DNA of 64,000 nucleotides from assembly GCA_902802515.1 (NCBI GenBank), contig CADCMM010000010.1, positions 1 through 64,000 of the forward strand, given 5' to 3'. This document shows positions 40,179-47,732 of this stretch, piece by piece; positions within the stretch are counted from its first letter, which is position 1, and each line of letters begins with the position of its first letter. This DNA comes from an uncultured Lachnospiraceae bacterium. Lineage in GTDB: Bacteria > Bacillota > Clostridia > Lachnospirales > Lachnospiraceae. The position numbers and the translations under genes were made by a program. The notes under the pieces are model-generated. The model did not search any database. It saw only the letters and a list, made by a program, of their open reading frames with translations, and was not told the DNA's origin.

Positions 40179-40949
40179 TCAATCCGCTCCCGGTCTCACT
40201 ACTGCCTGTTTCTCCCTGCGCTTTTGAATCTTGCGCACTGTTACCGACAGGGAAAAGTTGATCACAAAATAGATGACCGCCGCCAGTCCAAATAGTATAA
40301 ATACATCGGAGACATGAATGGCATTTGATCCATTATAGCGATTTGCAGCGGACAGTATCTGTTTTGTCCGCGCCATTAGTTCGATTACCGCAACGTTTGC
40401 CAGAAAAGAGCTGTCTTTGATCGTGGTGATGATCTGGCTGAGCAGTGTGGGTATGATCGCCCGGAATGCCTGGGGAAGCACAATATAGCACATGATCTGC
40501 ACCATATGAAAGCCCTGGGAATGTCCGGCTTCAAATTGTCCATCGGCTACGGAATTGAGTCCGCTCCGCACAATTTCCGCTATCACGCCGGAGGTATATA
40601 ATATCAGCGCCATGGCCGCTTTAAACAGCAGCTTGTTATTCACGGAAGAAAGTCCGAACATGGGACGGTCCATGAAAGCCGGACTTGGGCAAAACACCAG
40701 GCAGATAAAGATCCAGAACAGCAAGGGCGTATTGCGGAAGACCTCTATATACACCACCGAGATCCATTTCAGCACTCTGGCCATCCCGCTGTTGCAGTAA
40801 TTTCGCAGCATTGCCAGCACGGATCCCCAAAGGATACTGATCAGTACCGCCGCCACCGAAATGATCAGCGTAAACGCAACCCCTTTCAAAATGAAAACCA
40901 GGATTGCAGGATTTTTTATCATAGAAAGGCTTCCCTGAATGTTCTCCAT
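40179..40949 (-). CDS. Polar amino-acid ABC transporter permease 2 (HisM type)
   Basis: 256 residues with about five membrane segments. The EAA loop that contacts the ATPase is present as FEAGHSQGFHMVQIMCYIVL (~145-164). The family's FRNTPLLFWIF stretch lies near residue 73. The start codon shares a base with the stop of permease 1. It forms the channel with permease 1, energised by the ATPase at 42697. Substrate cannot be read from sequence; the serine dehydratase genes downstream make serine or a related small amino acid plausible. Confidence 0.93.
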   Translation of the reverse strand: MENIQGSLSMIKNPAILVFILKGVAFTLIISVAAVLISILWGSVLAMLRNYCNSGMARVLKWISVVYIEVFRNTPLLFWIFICLVFCPSPAFMDRPMFGLSSVNNKLLFKAAMALILYTSGVIAEIVRSGLNSVADGQFEAGHSQGFHMVQIMCYIVLPQAFRAIIPTLLSQIITTIKDSSFLANVAVIELMARTKQILSAANRYNGSNAIHVSDVFILFGLAAVIYFVINFSLSVTVRKIQKRREKQAVVRPGAD

Positions 40950-41644
40950 CAGACGACCTCCTTCCGATCCCTCTTTTTAATTGCGTTTTCCCATGCGCTG
41001 GCCAGAGTGGACAGCGGGAAACAGATGAGGAAGAACAGCACCCCGCACAGCAGATAGGCCGGCGCGTACGCTCCGCCTGTGTTCTCCCCTGTCACAAAGC
41101 TGTAGGTCAGAGAAAGCAGATCCGCGCCTCCTATAATATACAGGCAGGACGTATTTTTGATCATATTAACGATGGTATTTGCCATGGGAGGCAGAATCAC
41201 CTTGATACTCTGAGGCAATATGATATGGACCATTCTGGAAATGTATCCGAAACCCTGGGACTGAGCCGCCTCGAACTGTCCTTTTGGCACAGATTCAATG
41301 CCTGCCCGGATCACCTCTGACATATACGCGCCTGTATAAACGCCCAGAGCAGTAAATCCGGGAACTAAAATACCGGGACTATGTCCGGAAAAGGCAAGGG
41401 CATAGTACAGAAAACACAGCTGCAGCAATATCGGAGTATTTTGAAAAAATTCTACATATACTCTGCTGATCGCTTTCAAAACTTTTTTTCCGCTGGTGGC
41501 CATCAGTCCGAAAATAATTCCCAGGGCTAAGGCAATCACCAGCGCGATGGCAGCCGTCTCCAGGGTATTTCCCAGGCCTACTAAAAAAGTTTTTCTGTAT
41601 AACCATACTTTATTCCATGCTCTTGCTGAAAAAATGCCCGACAT
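40949..41644 (-). CDS. Polar amino-acid ABC transporter permease 1
   Basis: 231 residues with about five membrane segments. The EAA loop reads FEAAQSQGFGYISRMVHIIL (~137-156) and the FFQNTPILLQL stretch (~66-76) is typical of the HisMQ family. It lies 16 bp after the binding-protein gene and touches permease 2, so the two permeases probably form a heterodimer. Confidence 0.93.
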   Translation of the reverse strand: MSGIFSARAWNKVWLYRKTFLVGLGNTLETAAIALVIALALGIIFGLMATSGKKVLKAISRVYVEFFQNTPILLQLCFLYYALAFSGHSPGILVPGFTALGVYTGAYMSEVIRAGIESVPKGQFEAAQSQGFGYISRMVHIILPQSIKVILPPMANTIVNMIKNTSCLYIIGGADLLSLTYSFVTGENTGGAYAPAYLLCGVLFFLICFPLSTLASAWENAIKKRDRKEVV

Positions 41645-41660
41645 AGTCCCCTCCAGTTTA

Positions 41661-42512
41661 TTACTCTAAACCGTTCTCGGTGATCAATTCCTCAATAGTT
41701 CCATCCTCAATCAGATCTGTGATAAGCTCTTCCGCAACCTCCGACAATCCGGAATCCTTGGTGGTTGCAATACCATACTCCTGAGGAGCAAATTCCGCGT
41801 CAATGTAAGAACGGCCTTCTGTTCTGTAAATCGCGAGTATAGATTTATCCACACAGAATGCATCCACCTCACCTGCGCTCAGCGCGGTAGAAATGGTGGG
41901 ATAATCATCATACTGGCGGAACGCGATGCCCTCTTCCCAGATGGAAGGATCAAAACTCTCTTCATCAAAATTATCCTCACTGATCAGCCCTTCCTCAATC
42001 ATGGCTTTTACCAGGGATTTCGCAGATGTGGAACCGGAAGATACACCCACGGTCTTATCCGCAAGCCCTTCCAGATCCGTGATACCGGAAGCGTCTTCTA
42101 CCAGCACGCTTACATAGTCCGTGTAATACGGAGTGGTAAAGTCCCAGTTCTCTTTTCTCTCATCCGTGATGGTAAAGGTAGCCAGCACGCAGTCAATATC
42201 GCCGGAATCCAGAAGTTCTGTTCTGGTAGCTGCCGTGACCGCCGTAAACTCTACATCCACACCCAGCTTCTCCGCTAATTTTTCAGCAAGTTCAATTTCC
42301 ATTCCGGAATATTCCTCTGTTAACGGATCCTGATATCCGAAGCCGATCACAGCGTTTTTTACACCGACTCTGAGAACCCCTCTGTCAATGATCGCCTGTA
42401 CATCCGCCGCTTTTGTATCCGCCGCGCTGCTCACTGCCGGCGCGCCTGCAAGCACTCCGGTAACCATTGCCAGTGACAGAGCCGCAGCTCCTGCCTTTTT
42501 CCATTTTTTCAT
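41661..42512 (-). CDS. Amino-acid ABC transporter substrate-binding protein
   Basis: 283 residues from the Met at 42512, which follows GGAGGA. Family 3 (PBPb) features: GVLRVGVKNAVIGFGYQDP (~43-61), SGMEIELAEKLAEKLGVDVE (~68-87) and GVSSGSTSAKSL (~155). A Sec signal peptide is clear (~1-31, VSSAAD), but no lipobox cysteine is present, which is unusual for a Gram-positive binding protein that needs a membrane anchor. It may be released, or held by the permeases. A repeat element lies between it and the ATPase gene. Confidence 0.93.
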   Translation of the reverse strand: MKKWKKAGAAALSLAMVTGVLAGAPAVSSAADTKAADVQAIIDRGVLRVGVKNAVIGFGYQDPLTEEYSGMEIELAEKLAEKLGVDVEFTAVTAATRTELLDSGDIDCVLATFTITDERKENWDFTTPYYTDYVSVLVEDASGITDLEGLADKTVGVSSGSTSAKSLVKAMIEEGLISEDNFDEESFDPSIWEEGIAFRQYDDYPTISTALSAGEVDAFCVDKSILAIYRTEGRSYIDAEFAPQEYGIATTKDSGLSEVAEELITDLIEDGTIEELITENGLE

Positions 42513-42588
42513 AATTTTTTCCTCCTTCTCATACAAAATGTATCGGCACGCGCCGCTTTGCGGTAAAATACCGCAATCTATGTAGAAC

Positions 42589-42689
42589 GGACTTTCGCAC
42601 TAAATACGTACTTTTCATAAATATTGTTTTCTGAGAGCGATCTGCAGAAAACAATATTTATGCAATAAAATGCTTAATGCGACAGTCCC
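42589..42689 (+). repeat. MITE-like palindromic element, family A, copy 2 (between ATPase and binding-protein genes)
   Basis: About 100 bp: a left arm beginning GGACTTTCGCACTAAATACG and a right arm (reverse complement) beginning GGGACTGTCGCATTAAGC, meeting at AATATTGTTTTCTG. It is shorter than copy 1 because the centre is reduced, giving an almost perfect hairpin. It lies inside the operon between glnQ-like and the binding-protein gene. A separate small hairpin, GCGGTAAAATACCGC, lies at 42560-42574. Confidence 0.7.
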
Positions 42690-42696
42690 ATACTAC

Positions 42697-43419
42697 CTAT
42701 CTGATTATTTTTCCTAAAAACTGCTTTACCCTCTCATTTTCAGGATTTACAAAGAAATGCTCCGCAGTTCCCTCCTCCAATATCTGTCCATCCGCCATAA
42801 AGACCACCCGGTCCGCCACCTGTCTGGCAAACCCCATCTCATGGGTCACCACCACCATAGTGATGTTTTCCTTTGCCAGTTTGATCATCACATCCAGTAC
42901 CTCCTTTATGGTTTCCGGATCCAGCGCCGATGTTGGTTCGTCAAAAAGAATGATTTTAGACTGGGCGCACAGAGCGCGGGCAATGGCGATCCGCTGCTGC
43001 TGTCCTCCTGACAAAGTAGTGGGATATACCTGCGCTTTATCTCTGAGTCCGACCACATCCAGATAATGGTATGCCAGTTCCTCCGCCTCTTTTTTGCTCT
43101 TGTGATGAAGTTTGACCGGCGCTATCATAAGATTTTTCAGCACTGTCATATGCGGATACAGATTGAACTGCTGAAATACCATGGAAGTGGTCTCCCTCAC
43201 CACCTTTATCTTATTTTTACCGGTAAGTTTTGTCCCGTCTATATATACATTTCCGCTGGTGGGCTCCTCAAGGAAGTTCATACACCGCACGGTAGTTGAC
43301 TTTCCGGAACCGGAAGGACCGATTATCACCAGCTTTTCTCCCTCTTTTACCTCAAGATTTACATCTTTGAGCACGTGCAGGTCACCAAAATATTTATTCA
43401 CATTCTCTAGCCTGATCAT
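42697..43419 (-). CDS. glnQ: Amino-acid ABC transporter ATP-binding protein
   Basis: 240 residues. Walker [11 protein letters not shown] (~35-44), signature LSGGQQQR (~137-144) and Walker [15 protein letters not shown] (~156-169) are intact, and the [12 protein letters not shown]-like Q-loop region ([15 protein letters not shown]) is typical of polar amino-acid uptake ATPases. It is the first gene of the importer operon, behind the promoter and leader at 43438-43560. The gene symbol denotes the family, not a proven glutamine specificity. Confidence 0.94.
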   Translation of the reverse strand: MIRLENVNKYFGDLHVLKDVNLEVKEGEKLVIIGPSGSGKSTTVRCMNFLEEPTSGNVYIDGTKLTGKNKIKVVRETTSMVFQQFNLYPHMTVLKNLMIAPVKLHHKSKKEAEELAYHYLDVVGLRDKAQVYPTTLSGGQQQRIAIARALCAQSKIILFDEPTSALDPETIKEVLDVMIKLAKENITMVVVTHEMGFARQVADRVVFMADGQILEEGTAEHFFVNPENERVKQFLGKIIR

Positions 43420-43437
43420 TCAAATCCCTCCTGATTC

Positions 43438-43494
43438 TTATGCGCTCCTACGCGTAAAAAACAACGAAAAAAGCGCTCTATGACCTATCGTCAT
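43438..43494 (-). CDS. Possible 18-codon leader peptide of the importer operon
   Basis: ATG at 43494 to TAA at 43438 encodes MTIGHRALFSLFFTRRSA. It begins just after AAAGG, lies 35-55 nt inside the predicted transcript, and its codons run through the attenuator hairpin. No obvious run of a single regulatory amino acid is seen, so a role in sensing is inferred only. Confidence 0.3.
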   Translation of the reverse strand: MTIGHRALFSLFFTRRSA

Positions 43495-43501
43495 AAAACG
43501 C
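43467..43501 (-). terminator. Attenuator-like terminator in the importer leader
   Basis: Minus strand GCGTTTTATGAC pairs with GTCATAGAGCGC (10 of 12 pairs, 5-nt loop) and is followed by six T. It lies downstream of a good promoter and 48 nt upstream of the ATPase start, hence in the leader. It could instead serve as terminator for the upstream FUSC gene. Confidence 0.6.
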
Positions 43502-43531
43502 CTTTGTTTTCAGACCTTTCTTTTGTCCAAG

Positions 43532-43560
43532 AGTATAACGTTAACCGTTTTTCCTGTCAA
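43532..43560 (-). promoter_or_regulatory. Strong sigma-A promoter of the amino-acid importer/serine dehydratase operon
   Basis: TTGACA (43555-43560), exact 17-nt spacer and TATACT (43532-43537) on the minus strand, a near-consensus promoter. Confidence 0.85.
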
Positions 43561-43627
43561 GTTGTTTGGGAACATTCTTTTTTTATATAAGATTTTCCCC
43601 TTTTTACTTTATTTTCTTAAAATTGTT

Positions 43628-44935
43628 TTATTTCTTAATTTCGCCGCCATATAAAAAGGATCTTCTGATCATCCTCACGATGTGGTTGCTGTCATGGTGG
43701 GCATACATGACCCCGTGCCTGCTGTGCTCGTCGCTGACTGTGATCAGCCGGTTTAAATGGGTCTCCTTCAATAAATAATCGATCATATTTTCCGCCGTGG
43801 CATTAGCGTTATAGATCTTAAGGAAGGAATATTCCGGGTCATCCTCCGACGGATACAGCAAAATCTTAAATTGATCCTGATATCCCTCCCTGCACAATTC
43901 TTGATAAAGCCCGTCTACCCTCTCCGTCTCATCAAGGAGCATAAAATATACCACCGGATGGTTTTTCGGCCGCTCTTTATGAAGGTAATTTCTGTAAGGC
44001 GACCTGTGAAATTTCTCGTGCAATTTCTGTTCTGCCGGGTTTTTTAGATCACCGTAATAAATGATAAGCAGATCTTCCAGAATCACATTGCTGAATATAT
44101 TAAATCCCCTTTGGATAATAAACTGTTCCAGTTCCTGGGCGGCGCCCGGAGAGATCACGTACTGCTTTTTATAGCTGTTTTCTCTTGTATCGTAAAGGAC
44201 CGCTCCATCCATTGCGATAATGGGCAGATTTAAGTTGATATCGGACATCGCTTCCAGATAGGCCGCCGGTGTGTTCAGCGTCATGATGGAAAATTGAAGT
44301 CCCTCTTCCAGAAGCGTATTCAGCGTAATTCTGCTGTAGGCGTCCAGCTTTCCATGCCCGTCCCGAAGGGCATTGTCCAGGTCCGCCACATACAGCGTAT
44401 CCATTCTTTTCTTCGTCGGCAGATGGGCGGAATTGACCGCCAGTCCCACCAGAATGCCAATTAAGGTGTCCAGCGCCCTGTTCAGCACAAACAGGTAAGG
44501 ATTGGCATCCATCAGATGATTGACCGTAATGCTGAAAAACACCACGCAGGAAAAGTATGCCGCGTTCTTGCGCTGAAGCCTGGTCGCAGTGTAGATGACC
44601 GGAATCGCCATGCAGGAAAGACAGAGGTAATGCCAGATAGAATCTCCCAAGTCAATCACATACAGTTTACACAGAATATAGATCAATCCGTAAACAGCCC
44701 CCACCGCAGTGCCAAAAATACGCTGTCTGGCATTGTCCCAGGTGTGCCTTGTATCATTCTGAATACACCAAAGTACTGCTATGGCAGAGTAAAACGGGGT
44801 TCCCTGCTTCCCTCTTATAAGATAGATTAAAAAACATAAAAACACACCAATTGCCGATTTATAAAGGCGCATACCGATATGCGGAAACTTAAGGAAACGC
44901 TTTTTCACCGGCATTTCCTTATTTTTACCTGTCAC
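43628..44935 (-). CDS. FUSC/ArAE-family membrane protein (aromatic-acid exporter type)
   Basis: 435 residues. The N-terminal ~150 residues hold five or so membrane segments with the YSAIAVLWCIQNDTRHTWDN and GTAVGAVYGL stretches of the FUSC/ArAE family; the C-terminal ~280 residues are soluble. The start is GTG at 44935, overlapping the mnmA stop by 4 nt and preceded by GGAGGG. Odd: codons ~7-17 (EMPVKKRFLKF) coincide with a family C palindrome (44890-44921), so the N-terminus may partly derive from a repeat. Confidence 0.82.
   Translation of the reverse strand: MTGKNKEMPVKKRFLKFPHIGMRLYKSAIGVFLCFLIYLIRGKQGTPFYSAIAVLWCIQNDTRHTWDNARQRIFGTAVGAVYGLIYILCKLYVIDLGDSIWHYLCLSCMAIPVIYTATRLQRKNAAYFSCVVFFSITVNHLMDANPYLFVLNRALDTLIGILVGLAVNSAHLPTKKRMDTLYVADLDNALRDGHGKLDAYSRITLNTLLEEGLQFSIMTLNTPAAYLEAMSDINLNLPIIAMDGAVLYDTRENSYKKQYVISPGAAQELEQFIIQRGFNIFSNVILEDLLIIYYGDLKNPAEQKLHEKFHRSPYRNYLHKERPKNHPVVYFMLLDETERVDGLYQELCREGYQDQFKILLYPSEDDPEYSFLKIYNANATAENMIDYLLKETHLNRLITVSDEHSRHGVMYAHHDSNHIVRMIRRSFLYGGEIKK
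44890..44921 (+). repeat. Family C palindrome within the FUSC start region
   Basis: TTAAGGAAACGCT at the left and CATTTCCTTA at the right share the family C outline (GGAAACGCT...TTTCC bordered by TTAA/TTA), with a degenerate right arm. It is read as coding sequence on the minus strand. Confidence 0.45.
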
Positions 44936-46038
44936 ACAGCATCCCTCCCTTGCACTTCTGTCCCCGTGATGGTTCCTCCTCCCACCACCAGTTCTCCGTC
45001 ATAAAGCACCACGGCCTGTCCCACCGTGACGGCCCGCTGAGGCTCGTCGAACACGATCCGCACCTGGCCGGTTTGCAGAACCTCTGCCTGCGCCGGTGCT
45101 TCTTTGGCATGGTATCTCGTTTTCGCAGTCACCCGCACAGGTTCTGTCGGCTGCTCATACGCTATCCAGTTAAAATCACCCGCGATCAGTTCTCTGGAAT
45201 ACAGTCCGGATTCCGGAGAGAGAATTACCGTATTTTCCTTCATATTCTTCCGGCACACGTACAGAGGAGCCGGAAGCGCCAGCCCCAGGCCCTTTCTCTG
45301 ACCGATGGTGTAGCGGATGATCCCTTTGTGTTCTCCCAGCACATGACCCTGGGTATCTACAAAGGAACCGTGAGGATAAGATTTCCCGGTATAATGCTCC
45401 AGGAAATCACCGTAATCCCCATTCACCACGAAACAGATATCCTGGCTGTCATGCTTTCTTGCATTCACAAACCCGTACCGCTCCGCGATGGTCCGAACCT
45501 CTTCCTTACTTTCATATTCCCCCAGAGGAAACTGCGTGTGAGATAACTGCTCCTGGGACAGGAAATACAGTACATAACTCTGATCCTTTGCGGTATTTAA
45601 GGATTTCTTCAGCAACCAACGCTGCTTCTCTTCCTCATATTCCACTCTGGCGTAGTGACCTGTAACGATGGTGTCACACTCCAATTCTCTGGCCCTCTGG
45701 TATAACCGCTCGAATTTCATATAGCGGTTGCAGTCAATGCAGGGATTGGGAGTGGCTCCCGTCTCGTAGGCAGCTACAAAACGGTCGATCACCTGCCCCG
45801 CGAAATCATCGGTAAAATTAAACACATAAAATGGCATCTCCAGACGAAACGCTACTCTTCTGGCATCCTCCGCGTCATCCAGCGAACAGCAGGTATGACC
45901 TTTGGGAATATCCACCGTCTCATTTTGAAATAACTTCATCATAACGCCGATGCAGTCATATCCTTTTTCCCGCATCAGAGCGGCAGATACCGAACTGTCC
46001 ACTCCGCCGCTCATAGCAATCAATGCCCGCTTTTCCAT
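44932..46038 (-). CDS. mnmA: tRNA-specific 2-thiouridylase
   Basis: 368 residues. It installs the 2-thio group on wobble uridine 34 of tRNA Lys, Glu and Gln. The PP-loop SGGVDSSVSAAL (~9-20) activates the uridine with ATP. The catalytic cysteines are in NPCIDCN (~100) and DICFV (~198), both present. DDAEDARRVA and HDSQDICF stretches match the family. It overlaps the FUSC gene start by 4 nt. Confidence 0.96.
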   Translation of the reverse strand: MEKRALIAMSGGVDSSVSAALMREKGYDCIGVMMKLFQNETVDIPKGHTCCSLDDAEDARRVAFRLEMPFYVFNFTDDFAGQVIDRFVAAYETGATPNPCIDCNRYMKFERLYQRARELECDTIVTGHYARVEYEEEKQRWLLKKSLNTAKDQSYVLYFLSQEQLSHTQFPLGEYESKEEVRTIAERYGFVNARKHDSQDICFVVNGDYGDFLEHYTGKSYPHGSFVDTQGHVLGEHKGIIRYTIGQRKGLGLALPAPLYVCRKNMKENTVILSPESGLYSRELIAGDFNWIAYEQPTEPVRVTAKTRYHAKEAPAQAEVLQTGQVRIVFDEPQRAVTVGQAVVLYDGELVVGGGTITGTEVQGRDAV

Positions 46039-46073
46039 CTATACTCCGCCTTTCTTTCCATGTATTTTGCACG

Positions 46074-46096
46074 GGGCTGTCGCATTAAATGCATAC
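46074..46096 (+). repeat. Family A terminal fragment
   Basis: GGGCTGTCGCATTAAATGCA matches the ends of the two larger family A elements, but no second arm follows. It lies between the DUF554 gene and mnmA. Confidence 0.5.
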
Positions 46097-46110
46097 CCCT
46101 AACAAATTTA

Positions 46111-46827
46111 TCACGGCAGGAACGCCCACGCCACCGCCACAAAAATAGCGGGCAGGAGGTTTGCCACCCTGATCTTCTTTCCCCAGAGCAGGTTCACGCC
46201 TACACAAAAGATCAGCATTGATCCGGTCAGCGAAAGATTCGACAATGCCTGCTCTGTCATCAGCGGTTCCACCAGCGCCGCCAGCAATGTAAGTATTCCC
46301 TGAAATATTCCAACCGGAACGGCAGAAAAAATACAGCCCTTCCCCATGGAAGCAGTCATCACCAGCACGATGATCAGATCCAGCACCGCTTTGGCCGCTA
46401 AAATGGAGTAATCTCCGTAAATTCCGTCCCGGATAGATCCCACCACCGCCATAGCTCCCACGCATACGGTCAGGGAAGCGGTCACAAAGCCATCCACAAA
46501 GCCGGCGTCCTTCTCATTCCCCGTTTTTCGCTTGAGCCATTCTCCGAACTGTTCCATATGGTAATCCAAATTCAGCCATTCTCCCAGCAGCGCGCCAATG
46601 GCAAAGCTGCCGATCATCATCATGGTCCCGCCGGAGGTAAGCCCGTTCTGGGTAATCTTCAGCATCTGCTCCATGCACCCCGCAATTCCAAGAAAAAGGA
46701 CGCAGACCGCATTGGCGCTCATTAGAGTGTCCTGATAGCGTTTTTCCATTTTCCTTCCGAACAGAAGACCTCCCATGCCGCCGGCCGCAATGGCGGCTAC
46801 ATTGATGATCGTTCCCAAACCTGGCAT
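46111..46827 (-). CDS. DUF554-family membrane protein
   Basis: 238 residues, about seven membrane segments. The N-terminus GTIINVAAIAAGGMGGLLFG (~4-23) and the FVTASLTVCVGAMAVVGSI segment (~110-128) are typical of DUF554 (YqgA-like) proteins. Function is unknown; transport is only presumed. Stands alone between comF-like and mnmA with moderate gaps. Confidence 0.9.
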   Translation of the reverse strand: MPGLGTIINVAAIAAGGMGGLLFGRKMEKRYQDTLMSANAVCVLFLGIAGCMEQMLKITQNGLTSGGTMMMIGSFAIGALLGEWLNLDYHMEQFGEWLKRKTGNEKDAGFVDGFVTASLTVCVGAMAVVGSIRDGIYGDYSILAAKAVLDLIIVLVMTASMGKGCIFSAVPVGIFQGILTLLAALVEPLMTEQALSNLSLTGSMLIFCVGVNLLWGKKIRVANLLPAIFVAVAWAFLP

Positions 46828-46937
46828 AATACTCTCTTCCTCTTTCCTGTCTTATGTACAATCTATCCTATTTTAAAAACAATCTCACTCACTGTCAAGA
46901 ATTTCACCGTCTATTTTGAGGAAACAGGTTACTGATT

Positions 46938-47699
46938 TCACGATCTCCCGGCACACAATACCAGAAAATAAATCTCCCTGATGCCATGTTCCCGCAGCTC
47001 CCTGCTGATGGCGTCCATGGTAGAACCTGTCGTATAGATATCATCCACAAGAAGCACCGGTTCCTGTATTTTGCAGTCAGGATCCAGCAAAAACGCATCT
47101 TTGAGATTGCTTTTCCGCTCCTTTGCGGTCAGCTCCTTCTGCGGCATGGTATAGCGGATTCGGATCAGGCTCTTCTCGTCCAACGGGATCCCGGTCAGGT
47201 CGCGCAGTTTTCTCGCCAGCAATACGCTCTGGTCAAAGCCCCGCTCCCGGCGTTTTCTTCGGTTCATGGGAACCGGAAGGATCGCCTTTGGCTTCCAGGC
47301 GAGAAGATATTTTTCTCCTGCCCGCGCCATTTCCTCCGCGTAAAAGTCCAGATATTCTCTGTGGTTTTGAAACTTCATCCGCTGGACGGATCTGCGCAGA
47401 TCCTTCTCATACAGGAAAATAGCCCTGCCGCAGGTAAACAGATGGTCTGTTTTCTCACAGTCAGCACAGTATTCCTGCTCTTCTTTCGCCAGCTGTTTTC
47501 CGCACTTTTTGCAGAGAGGTTCATGAATATAGGGAAGATGCTCTTTGCAGGATACGCAGATCCGCCCCTGATTTCTTCCAAGTATTCCTTCGCATACGGG
47601 ACACCGTCTGGGATATAGCAGGTCCAGCACAAAATCCAGGACTGCTTTTCCCATCTTTACTGCTAACTGTTTTCTTCGCTCTTTATCAGTTCTTTTCAC
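46938..47699 (-). CDS. ComF-family phosphoribosyltransferase-like protein
   Basis: 253 residues. The N-terminal half has zinc-ribbon cysteine pairs (CPVCEG ~37, CVSC ~52, CKKCG ~66, CADC ~80). The C-terminal half carries the PRPP-binding loop VLLVDDIYTTGSTMDA (~213-228). ComF proteins are needed for DNA uptake in competent bacteria, but homologues are widespread without known competence. It follows recD2 by 33 bp, a common arrangement in Clostridia. Confidence 0.93.
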   Translation of the reverse strand: MKRTDKERRKQLAVKMGKAVLDFVLDLLYPRRCPVCEGILGRNQGRICVSCKEHLPYIHEPLCKKCGKQLAKEEQEYCADCEKTDHLFTCGRAIFLYEKDLRRSVQRMKFQNHREYLDFYAEEMARAGEKYLLAWKPKAILPVPMNRRKRRERGFDQSVLLARKLRDLTGIPLDEKSLIRIRYTMPQKELTAKERKSNLKDAFLLDPDCKIQEPVLLVDDIYTTGSTMDAISRELREHGIREIYFLVLCAGRS

Positions 47700-47732
47700 C
47701 TTGATAACCGGCTCTCTCCCGATGCAGCTGCA

